Origin: an uncultured Desulfomonile sp.
GTDB lineage: Bacteria; Desulfobacterota; Desulfomonilia; Desulfomonilales; Desulfomonilaceae
Assembly: GCA_937915285.1 (NCBI GenBank)
Contig: CALDNG010000459.1
Coordinates: forward strand, 1 to 5,381
Length of the DNA: 5,381 nt
Direction: 5' to 3'
Shown: positions 1 to 5,381 of the stretch, piece by piece
Layout of the letters: each line of letters starts with the position of its first letter
Position numbering within the stretch: the first letter of the stretch is position 1
Position numbers and translations under genes: made by a program
The notes under the pieces: generated by a model
What the model saw: the letters and a program-made list of their open reading frames with translations, nothing else
Database searches by the model: none
Told to the model about the DNA's origin: nothing

Positions 1-357
1 CTTGGTCCCGGTGTTCCGGTGGTGCATAAGAATCCCGTTGATGGAGCTGCCGGGGCTTTTTTGACAGATCCTTTTTACAGGATTGGCGAGGTCATTCTAC
101 AGGATGCCGAAGTTGATTCCATGATCACGATCTTTTGCGAACACAAGTCATGGATTTACCCTACAGAGGAAATAGCAAAGCTTTCAAAAACATACGGAAA
201 GACTATAGTGGCCTGTTATATAGGCTCAGCTCGAACAATAAGCAAAGACCAGTCAATTTTGCATGCTCAGGGGGTTCCGGTATACCTTACCCCTGAAGAC
301 GCGGCCACAGGTCTGGCGACCCTTATGAGGAGGCGCCTTCAGCAACATCCAGGCTAG
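1..357 (+). CDS. Acyl-CoA synthetase (NDP/ADP-forming) family, C-terminal fragment (5' truncated)
   Basis: The reading frame is open from the first base and ends at TAG 355-357, leaving 118 residues of a gene that begins outside the window; the internal GTG at 19 is not a credible start. The segment resembles the end of the succinyl-CoA-ligase-like flavodoxin-fold domain of ADP-forming acetate/acyl-CoA ligases. It has an NPVDG motif at visible residues 11-15, the hydrophobic strand VDSMITIF, a second strand KTIVACYIG, and the typical ending GVPVYLTPEDAATGLATL. These enzymes interconvert acyl-CoA plus ADP and phosphate with the free acid plus ATP in the cytoplasm, often to conserve energy in anaerobes. 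Because the protein stops just after this domain, any ATP-grasp part must lie upstream in the same chain or be a separate subunit. Substrate cannot be told. It converges with the next gene at a 5-nt gap and no hairpin-plus-T terminator is seen. Confidence 0.75.
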   Translation, partial: LGPGVPVVHKNPVDGAAGAFLTDPFYRIGEVILQDAEVDSMITIFCEHKSWIYPTEEIAKLSKTYGKTIVACYIGSARTISKDQSILHAQGVPVYLTPEDAATGLATLMRRRLQQHPG

Positions 358-362
358 GTAAG

Positions 363-1223
363 CTATTCCCTGAAACCGGCCAGGGCTATAAGCCTTCCCG
401 GACTGGCGCCATCTCTCCTGTACGAGTAAAACAACCGTTCGTTACAATGGGTGCATAGGTCAAGATCCCTGATTCTGTCGGCTCTGACCCCAGCCAGGGT
501 CAATTCGCTCCTGTTGGCCTGACGCAAGTCTATGCGTGTTGAAATCCGCTCTTTTCCGCTGGCAGGATCAACAAGCTTCAACTCTCTTATGCATCGTTCT
601 GCCGAAGGTATTTCCTTTCTGAAAGGCTCTAAGACTTTTTCATCGACTTCATAACAGCATGTTCCGACAGATGGACCCAATGCGGCAATAAGATCCTCGG
701 GTTGGCTTCCGTAGAGACTTTTCATTTTCCGAATTACATCGCGGGTGATCCTCTGCACGGTCCCGCGCCAGCCTGCGTGTACGGCCGCTGAAACCTTCCT
801 GACCGGGTCCAGTATCAGGATGGCCTGACAGTCAGCTGTTTTGACCGAAGGGTAATAACCCGCCTTTGATGAGAGAACTGCGTCACCACAAATTTCTCCC
901 TTCTCCCTGTCTTCTAACGTCAGGATTTGGGAACCATGAACCTGGTTGATGAAAATTATTCTTGACCTGTCAATTTCCAGGGAATCAGACAGGATCATGT
1001 AATCGTAATCTTCCGGGAATTTATCCTGAGTGGAATTTGAAGTGTATAAAGTCAAATCCCTTTGGGAACAATCCATTCTCACGGAAAAAATCATCATGGC
1101 GTCGGGATGATCTTCCAGAATCACTTCAAAAAAGTTTTTCCGCTCCTGAAAACCGTCGGGTTCCGGAATGATCCTGCTGTTGCTTAACCTCTTTTGGCCG
1201 TTTTGGAGACTTTTGTCTGACAT
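363..1223 (-). CDS. pgeF: PgeF/YfiH family laccase-domain protein (peptidoglycan editing factor / purine nucleoside phosphorylase-like)
   Basis: The 286-residue protein carries the hallmarks of the YfiH/PgeF (DUF152, multicopper polyphenol oxidase-like) family. The three metal ligands are present: His96 in NQVHG, Cys132 in KTADC and His149 in VHAGWRG. Also present are GDAV (113-116), ALGPSVG (181-187), CCYEV (189-193) and YSYRRDG near the C-terminus. Known members are cytosolic zinc enzymes: E. coli PgeF removes wrongly incorporated residues from peptidoglycan precursors, and other members act on purine nucleosides. Which activity applies here cannot be read from sequence. The N-terminus is divergent: the usual TR-x-GG-x-S stretch reads VRMDCS (48-53). 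The ATG at 1223 lies inside the upstream NYN gene (40-nt overlap) with only a weak GGTG eight bases before it. A GTG at residue 34 (1124) and ATGs at residues 43/44 are alternatives but lack well-spaced Shine-Dalgarno sites and would cut into the fold. Likely co-transcribed with the NYN gene. Confidence 0.9.
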   Translation of the reverse strand: MSDKSLQNGQKRLSNSRIIPEPDGFQERKNFFEVILEDHPDAMMIFSVRMDCSQRDLTLYTSNSTQDKFPEDYDYMILSDSLEIDRSRIIFINQVHGSQILTLEDREKGEICGDAVLSSKAGYYPSVKTADCQAILILDPVRKVSAAVHAGWRGTVQRITRDVIRKMKSLYGSQPEDLIAALGPSVGTCCYEVDEKVLEPFRKEIPSAERCIRELKLVDPASGKERISTRIDLRQANRSELTLAGVRADRIRDLDLCTHCNERLFYSYRRDGASPGRLIALAGFRE

Positions 1224-1735
1224 GATCGCACACCGGGTTTTTTGGGGAGGCTTGGATCAGATTGATCCCTTTTCTTTTTCACCAGGAAAAATTCCATCCA
1301 TTCGTCTACATCTATCTTCTGGGACAGATTAGTTTTTTCCGTGAGACTCAGTTTTTCCTCAGCATTCTTCAGTTCAAGCCTAAAATCGTAAGAACTGATT
1401 ATTTTAGCTCCTTTAGCGGACACAAAAGCAGTCAAATCCCTGTCGGACGACACAACTACTATATCTCTGGGACTTGTGGACCTGCGAACTATGTCTTTTA
1501 TTCTCTGGTCGGCATCCGATCCGGATTTCGCATAAGAGACGTGTACGCTCCTGATCCTCACGCCCTCTGGGAAATCCTGATCCTGGGCGCCGTCAAAAAC
1601 AACCCTGACCTTTTGGCGAGTCGCCTTGACAAAAGTGGCCAACTCGCAAATAAGCCTTTTACGGGCTCTATGAAGATCGGGGTTGATACTCCCGAAACTA
1701 CCAATAACGTTGTTTCCATCTACTAAATAAGGCAT
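1184..1735 (-). CDS. NYN-domain (PIN-like) YacP/Rae1-family putative RNA nuclease
   Basis: This 183-residue protein opens with the NYN/YacP signature LVDGNNVIGSF (4-14). It continues with VRVVFDGAQ (44-51), a GSDADQRI helix start (72-79) and VVVSSDRDLTAF (94-104). The acidic residues Asp6, Asp48, Asp74/Asp76 and Asp98/Asp100 fit a PIN-like metal-dependent nuclease centre. A DVDEWMEFFL segment (142-151) matches the short C-terminal motif often seen in this family. It is followed by a basic, Lys/Arg-rich tail (153-182) that could contact RNA. The Bacillus member Rae1 cleaves mRNA in the ribosomal A site; transfer of that role here is inference only. The ATG at 1735 directly precedes the family motif, so the start is well placed, although the best Shine-Dalgarno-like bases (AGGA) lie rather far upstream, about 14 nt. 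First gene of a two-gene unit with pgeF, and divergent from the EF-G gene. Confidence 0.85.
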   Translation of the reverse strand: MPYLVDGNNVIGSFGSINPDLHRARKRLICELATFVKATRQKVRVVFDGAQDQDFPEGVRIRSVHVSYAKSGSDADQRIKDIVRRSTSPRDIVVVSSDRDLTAFVSAKGAKIISSYDFRLELKNAEEKLSLTEKTNLSQKIDVDEWMEFFLVKKKRDQSDPSLPKKPGVRSCQTKVSKTAKRG

Positions 1736-1897
1736 TCGAATCTTTTGATTCCTGATTTACAGAGTCATTCCCCAGGCCATGAATAACAGCCTTTTCAAGG
1801 GATCATTTTTTGGAGCAAACAATTCTACTTTCGAAATTATTGCGAAGGTAATCAATTTTATGCTTCCACTGTTTTGTTGCTCGAGGTACAATACCAC

Positions 1898-1918
1898 GTT
1901 TACACTTTATCGGTAAAC
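1898..1918. repeat. Inverted repeat GTTTAC-N9-GTAAAC upstream of EF-G gene
   Basis: GTTTAC at 1898-1903 is followed by its exact reverse complement GTAAAC at 1913-1918, with 9 bases between. The dyad spacing (15 bases centre to centre) suits either a dimeric regulator site or a small RNA stem in the EF-G leader. No T-tract follows, so it is not a terminator. A six-base match of this kind can arise by chance in an AT-rich region. Confidence 0.4.
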
Positions 1919-1931
1919 AACGCCAACGTTG
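1918..1931. repeat. Small hairpin-capable repeat CAACG-N4-CGTTG
   Basis: CAACG at 1918-1922 and CGTTG at 1927-1931 are perfect reverse complements around a 4-base spacer. The right part, CAACGTTG (1924-1931), is also an 8-base palindrome on its own. It abuts the preceding inverted repeat (sharing base 1918) and lies about 60 bases before the EF-G start codon, so it could fold in the leader RNA or be an operator half. The sequence shows the symmetry only; function is unknown. Confidence 0.35.
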
Positions 1932-1977
1932 CATGACTTGCGTCCGATTAGGTTGTGATTACTGACTATATTTTCCT

Positions 1978-1986
1978 GAGAGGAAG
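1978..1986 (+). promoter_or_regulatory. Shine-Dalgarno of the EF-G gene
   Basis: The purine run GAGAGGAAG contains AGAGGA, a strong match to the anti-Shine-Dalgarno, ending 7 bases before the GTG at 1992. This placement fixes the GTG as the start codon; the encoded N-terminus ([21 protein letters not shown]) has the length expected ahead of an EF-G P-loop. Confidence 0.85.
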
Positions 1987-1991
1987 TTATT

Positions 1992-4022
1992 GTGGCTCAG
2001 AGTCTGGCTAGGATAAGAAACATAGGTATTATGGCGCATATCGACGCCGGTAAGACAACTTTGACAGAGCGAATACTGTTTTACACAAAAAAAATTCACA
2101 AGATTGGCGAAGTAGATGACGGCGCAGCCACAATGGACTACATGCCCCAGGAACAGGAACGCGGGATCACAATCACTTCTGCCGCAACGGTTTTCAACTG
2201 GAACAACTACGAAGTCCATCTGATAGATACCCCAGGACATGTCGATTTTACAATTGAGGTTGAACGTTCACTTCGAGTACTCGACGGTGTTGTTGCAGTT
2301 CTTTGCGCTGTCGGGGGAGTGGAGCCGCAGACTGAAACAGTGTGGCATCAGGCTGAAAGGTACAAGGTTCCACGTATCGCGTTTGTGAACAAGCTGGATC
2401 GTATAGGCGCGGATTTTTACCGTGCTGTCGAAATGATGCGCGAACGTCTTGGGGCTCATCCCGTGCCCGTTCAAATACCGATTATGCTGGCAGATGAGTG
2501 CAAGGGTGTCATAGACCTGATTCGCATGAAAGCCATCGTGTGGAATGCTGCCAATCAGGGAGAGTCTTACGAACTGGAAGATATTCCCGGTCAATTGATA
2601 GAAGAAGCGGTCAAAGCCAGGAAAAACATGCTTGAAAATGCTGCAGAGCAGGATGAGGAGCTACTGGAGCAATACCTGGAAAATGATGACCTTGATGAGA
2701 AACAGATCATTGAAGGTCTCAGAAAAGGCACTATTTCCAATAAAATAGTTCCGACATTGTGTGGAACAGCGCTGAAAAACATGGGCGTTCAACCGGTAAT
2801 AGACGCAATAATCAATTTCCTGCCGTCACCGCTGGACATACCGCCGGTAATAGGGGTGAACCCCGAAACGGGGCAAGAGGAAACAAGGCTACCCAAAGTC
2901 AAGGAACCATTGTGCGCCCTGGCCTTTAAAGTTGTCATGGATCAGGGTCGAAAAGCGGTTTATCTAAGGATATATTCGGGTGAACTTGAGGCTGAGACCG
3001 AAGTCTACAACGCCTCTCGCAAGATCAAGGAGCGAGTGGCCAGACTGTTTCAAATGCATGCCAACAAGCGAGAGAAAATCAAGTCAGCTACAGCCGGCTC
3101 AATTGCCCTTGTGGTTGGCCTCAAGGACACTAGAACAGGGGATACGATCACTTCCATTTCACATCCATTGATACTGGAGGCGGTTGATACTTACATCCCA
3201 GTCATATCTATTGCGATTGAACCCAAGACCAGGGCTGATCAGGAAAAATTATTTGGGGCGCTTGAAAAAATTGCCATGGAGGACCCCACCTTCGTGTTCA
3301 GTGAGAACCAGGAAACGGGCCAGTTACTCATTTCCGGAATGGGGGAACTCCACCTCGAAATAATAATTGATCGCCTGAACCGAGAATACAATGTGGAGGT
3401 TCAGACAGGAAAGCCTCAGGTTGTCTACAAGGAAACCATTTCCACAACCGGTAGCGCCCACGTTGTTTTTGACCGTGAAATCCATGATGTCCGTCATTAC
3501 GGTGACGTCAGCCTGTCGGTAGAACCCGGTTTGAGGGGACAGGGTTTTGTGTTTAAGGTTTCCGAAAACCTGGCGTCTGTTCCGTCTGAGTTAAAGGGCT
3601 TTGCCGAGACAGGAGCGCGTGAGGCCACACTGGCAGGAGCCTTGGCGGGTAATGAGGTGGTTGATCTGGTTGTAACACTCTCGGGGCTTGGATCGGACTT
3701 TTCCTTGATGTCCGGGTTGGGTATCAAGGTCGCGGCTTCCCAGGCATGCAGCGAGGCATGCCAGAAAGCATCTCCAGCCCTTCTGGAACCTTTCATGAAT
3801 GTGGAAGTGGTTGTGCCTGATGAATTTGTCGGAGAAGTTATTGCCGACCTCAACATGAGACGAGGAAGACTTGAAGAGGTAATACCCAGAGGAAAAACCT
3901 CTCTGGTTAAGGCAGTTTCTCCCCTCGCAAGCATGTTTGGTTACTCAACTTCTTTGAGATCTATTACTCAGGGGCGTGGCATTTTCACCATGCAGTATTC
4001 ACATTACGACACAAAGGCCTGA
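1992..4022 (+). CDS. fusA: Elongation factor G family GTPase, spd/EF-G2-like with atypical domain IV tip
   Basis: A complete 676-residue EF-G with all five domains. The G domain has P-loop AHIDAGKT (15-22), switch I ERGITIT (56-62), DTPGH (79-83), NKLD (133-136) and a G5-like CGTALKN (257-263). Domain II spans about 304-392, domain III about 402-480 with GMGELHLEI (449-457), domain IV about 481-605 and domain V about 606-672 with RRGRLEE and [23 protein letters not shown] uses GTP in the cytoplasm either to translocate tRNA-mRNA or, with RRF, to split post-termination ribosomes. The domain IV tip is unusual: where translocases carry a GSYHDVDSS-type loop, this protein reads LGSDFSLMS (566-574), with no histidine and no length change. 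Together with [21 protein letters not shown] (586-606) this recalls recycling-type EF-Gs such as mitochondrial EF-G2 and spdEFG2. Membership in spdEFG2 rather than spdEFG1 is inference. A separate canonical EF-G elsewhere in the genome would be expected. The gene stands alone, with no rpsL, rpsG or tuf beside it. Confidence 0.95.
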   Translation: MAQSLARIRNIGIMAHIDAGKTTLTERILFYTKKIHKIGEVDDGAATMDYMPQEQERGITITSAATVFNWNNYEVHLIDTPGHVDFTIEVERSLRVLDGVVAVLCAVGGVEPQTETVWHQAERYKVPRIAFVNKLDRIGADFYRAVEMMRERLGAHPVPVQIPIMLADECKGVIDLIRMKAIVWNAANQGESYELEDIPGQLIEEAVKARKNMLENAAEQDEELLEQYLENDDLDEKQIIEGLRKGTISNKIVPTLCGTALKNMGVQPVIDAIINFLPSPLDIPPVIGVNPETGQEETRLPKVKEPLCALAFKVVMDQGRKAVYLRIYSGELEAETEVYNASRKIKERVARLFQMHANKREKIKSATAGSIALVVGLKDTRTGDTITSISHPLILEAVDTYIPVISIAIEPKTRADQEKLFGALEKIAMEDPTFVFSENQETGQLLISGMGELHLEIIIDRLNREYNVEVQTGKPQVVYKETISTTGSAHVVFDREIHDVRHYGDVSLSVEPGLRGQGFVFKVSENLASVPSELKGFAETGAREATLAGALAGNEVVDLVVTLSGLGSDFSLMSGLGIKVAASQACSEACQKASPALLEPFMNVEVVVPDEFVGEVIADLNMRRGRLEEVIPRGKTSLVKAVSPLASMFGYSTSLRSITQGRGIFTMQYSHYDTKA

Positions 4023-4050
4023 CCCGGTGACCAAACCTTTAGAATTATGT

Positions 4051-4755
4051 TTAGTTACGGGGCTGATGTTCCTTTAAAGCGCCATCCTCCATTTCAAGGA
4101 TCCGGTCAAAAACATCCAGTGATCTGTGGTCGTGGGTGACCACAAGAACTCCTGAAGACTGTTCATGGGCTATCCTGGAAAAGAGTTCCATTACCTGGCG
4201 TCCCCTGACGCTGTCCAAGGCGGCTGTTGGCTCATCTGCAAGAATCAGATCAGGATTGTTAGCCAGCGCCCGTGCCACTGCCACTCTCTGCTGCTGACCC
4301 CCTGAGAGCATGTGCGGGAGGTTCTTCATTCTGTCAGACACTCCGAGGTAGTCCAGCAGTTCGGCCGCGCGGGCTTTGGCCTCAGCGGCAGGAACGTCGT
4401 TTATCTCGCATGCAAGCTGAACATTCTCCAGCGCTGTCAGGAAAGGTATGAGATTGGCCTTCTGAAAAACATAACCGATGTGTTTGCGCCGGAAGGACCT
4501 CAGGTCCACTTGAGCCTTTGGGCCAATCATGACTGTCCTACCATTAATTACTATTTTACCGCTGGTAGGTGGATTAATGAGACCTATGGCTGTAAGGAGA
4601 GTTGACTTACCCGCCCCGCTTGGTCCGAGCAACCCGACAACCTCACCCTTTCCCAACGAAAATGTAACATTGTTCATGGCAATGATTTCAGTATTTCCAC
4701 TACCATAGATTTTTGAAAGCTCAAAAACCTCGATAGCATTGGAACCATTCGTCAT
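4051..4755 (-). CDS. ABC transporter ATP-binding protein, DevA/LolD/MacB type
   Basis: This 234-residue protein is a complete ABC ATPase. It has Walker A GPSGAGKST (44-52), the Q-loop Gln98 in YVFQKANL, signature LSGGQQQR (150-157), Walker B LILADEPTAALDS (170-182) and H-loop His208 in VVTHDHR. The length, the ENVQLA segment after the Q-loop and the ending RSLDVFDRILEMEDG are typical of the LolD/MacB/DevA branch, and the last feature especially of DevA-like subunits. These power FtsX-fold permeases that move lipids, lipoproteins or small molecules across the envelope by mechanical force; they act as a cytoplasmic-face dimer. The ATG at 4755 overlaps the TGA of the upstream permease gene by 4 nt (ATGA), so translation is probably coupled and subunits are made together. 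A GAGG Shine-Dalgarno sits 7 bases upstream. Substrate is unknown. The gene converges with the EF-G gene across 28 bases. Confidence 0.93.
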   Translation of the reverse strand: MTNGSNAIEVFELSKIYGSGNTEIIAMNNVTFSLGKGEVVGLLGPSGAGKSTLLTAIGLINPPTSGKIVINGRTVMIGPKAQVDLRSFRRKHIGYVFQKANLIPFLTALENVQLACEINDVPAAEAKARAAELLDYLGVSDRMKNLPHMLSGGQQQRVAVARALANNPDLILADEPTAALDSVRGRQVMELFSRIAHEQSSGVLVVTHDHRSLDVFDRILEMEDGALKEHQPRN

Positions 4756-5381
4756 GACAAAACCTCATTGGGCTGGATCTTCATGGCCTTCCAGACGCCC
4801 AAAGCGCTGGAAACGATTGATATAAAAAGGACAATACCGGCCAGGTAGAGCATCACCTCGCTGGTTATCAAAACCCTTCTGGGGAATCGAGGGAAAAGTA
4901 TCGTTCCAATGTAATAGGCGAGCACGTACCCAATTCCACCCAATAGCAGGGATTGTTGAAGAATGAGCCCCAGAATTACACTGTTACGAGCCCCTATCAG
5001 TTTCAACATTGCAATGTCATGGGCCTTGTCCAGTGTAAGTGTATAAATTATCAAAGCCATGATGATGGCGGAGATGATTACAAGAAGAGCCGAAAACAAA
5101 CCGAGTTGACGTCTGGCGCGATCGACCGTTCCTTTGAGCAAAAATTCTTTCTGTTCATCAGAGGTATACGCTGTAACATCTTTCCACCCGGATATGACAG
5201 ATACTGTGGCGTCGAGATCTGCCTCTGGTTTGAGTTTCACAAGGACAGCGCTGACCGCAGGTCTGGCAAGACCCGGCAACTCGGATGAGACACTCTCGGC
5301 TCTTTCTGCAAGAGATGGCTGGGTCGAGCCAATGTCCTGTCGCAAGACCCTTGATCTTCTGGCCTGCCGTTCCAGTCGCAC
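4752..5381 (-). CDS. ABC transporter permease, FtsX/DevC-like, C-terminal part (N-terminus outside window)
   Basis: The frame is open to the right edge, so only the last roughly 210 residues are visible; the GTG at the very edge is not evidence of a start. A soluble, presumably periplasmic part (about visible residues 1-90, with the strand AVSAVLVKLKPEADLDATVS) precedes three membrane segments near 93-116, 136-163 and 173-197. Between the first two lies DKAHDIAMLKLIGAR (118-132), the FtsX-domain coupling motif that resembles E-R-E-I-A-L-L-R-A-L-G-A. The end KAMKIQPNEVLS matches the A-x-x-x-x-P-x-E-x-L tail of FtsX permeases. It pairs with the downstream ATPase through a 4-nt stop/start overlap. 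By analogy to DevBCA a membrane-fusion (HlyD-like) gene might lie upstream, beyond the window. A lipoprotein-releasing LolC/E or MacB-like permease is the alternative; the ATPase's character favours DevC-like. Confidence 0.85.
   Translation of the reverse strand: MRLERQARRSRVLRQDIGSTQPSLAERAESVSSELPGLARPAVSAVLVKLKPEADLDATVSVISGWKDVTAYTSDEQKEFLLKGTVDRARRQLGLFSALLVIISAIIMALIIYTLTLDKAHDIAMLKLIGARNSVILGLILQQSLLLGGIGYVLAYYIGTILFPRFPRRVLITSEVMLYLAGIVLFISIVSSALGVWKAMKIQPNEVLS
4763..4766 (-). promoter_or_regulatory. Shine-Dalgarno of the ABC ATPase gene
   Basis: On the minus strand GAGG lies 7 bases before the ATG at 4755, inside the last codons of the permease gene. It supports this ATG as the start and, with the ATGA overlap, translational coupling to the permease. 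Confidence 0.7.

Larger units (their letters stand above)
1736..1991. promoter_or_regulatory. Divergent intergenic region between NYN gene and EF-G gene
   Basis: These 256 bases separate two divergently transcribed genes, so they should hold promoters for both directions. I see AT-rich stretches (about 1801-1860 and 1890-1920) and two short inverted repeats (listed separately), but no convincing pair of -35 and -10 boxes on either strand. The best single hexamers on + are TACAAT (1887-1892), with a poor -35, and TATATT (1967-1972), which is too close to the Shine-Dalgarno to be the start of a normal leader. No ORF with a credible start and no tRNA-like or riboswitch-like fold was recognised. 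The promoter role is inferred from gene orientation, not from motifs. Confidence 0.5.

Noticed and set aside
386..400. GGCT-ATA-AGCC stem near the end of pgeF as a bidirectional terminator
   Set aside because: Four-base stem inside coding sequence with no T-run on either side.
1262..1726. 154-residue + strand ORF opposite the NYN gene
   Set aside because: It lies fully antisense to a gene with clear family motifs, has no recognisable domain and no good Shine-Dalgarno; it is a shadow frame.
1899..1910. TTTACACTTTAT resembling the lac promoter -35 region
   Set aside because: No -10 hexamer is found 16-18 bases downstream (the region reads around GCCAAC), so there is no complete promoter.
1967..1972. 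TATATT as a -10 box for the EF-G gene
   Set aside because: No -35 at proper spacing (TTGCGT at 1938 is 23 bases away), and the transcript would begin within the Shine-Dalgarno.
3497..3934. 145-residue - strand ORF inside the EF-G gene
   Set aside because: Antisense to conserved EF-G domains IV-V; the Ser/Thr/Pro-rich translation is typical of a shadow frame.
4026..4032. GGTGACC palindrome after the EF-G stop
   Set aside because: Seven bases, no loop or T-tract; too short to be a terminator and expected by chance.

Overview
The window looks like chromosomal DNA from an anaerobic deltaproteobacterium (Desulfobacterota-like). This rests on protein character, not on a marker gene. The elongation factor G resembles the spirochaete/planctomycete/delta-proteobacterial (spd) EF-G types. 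The window also has an ADP-forming acyl-CoA synthetase C-terminus, common in syntrophs and sulfate reducers, and a DevA/DevC-type ABC exporter pair. GC content looks moderate, around half by eye. The genus cannot be fixed from what is visible.

Layout: (1) Bases 1-357 on + are the C-terminal end of an NDP-forming acyl-CoA synthetase-type protein. (2) Converging on it with a 5-nt gap is a two-gene minus-strand unit: a YacP/Rae1-like NYN-domain protein (1735-1184), then a PgeF/YfiH laccase-domain protein (1223-363) whose start overlaps the NYN gene by 40 nt. (3) A 256-nt divergent intergenic region (1736-1991) holds two small inverted repeats and must carry the control signals for both directions. 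(4) A full EF-G-family GTPase (1992-4022, +) has a GTG start and a strong Shine-Dalgarno. (5) Converging on it with a 28-nt gap is a minus-strand ABC exporter operon: an FtsX-type permease, cut by the window's right edge, overlaps its ATPase gene by 4 nt (ATGA).

Two points stand out. First, the EF-G has complete G-domain motifs, but the domain IV tip segment that normally reads like GSYHDVDS has been replaced at the same length and lacks the histidine. This resembles recycling-type EF-Gs (spdEFG2, mitochondrial EF-G2/GFM2) more than a translocase. Second, the divergent neighbour belongs to the fold family of Rae1, a ribosome-associated nuclease in Bacillus, so a translation-quality-control neighbourhood is possible though unproven. 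I found no CRISPR array, tRNA, rRNA, insertion sequence or obvious new defence system. The region otherwise looks like ordinary housekeeping and accessory-transport DNA.
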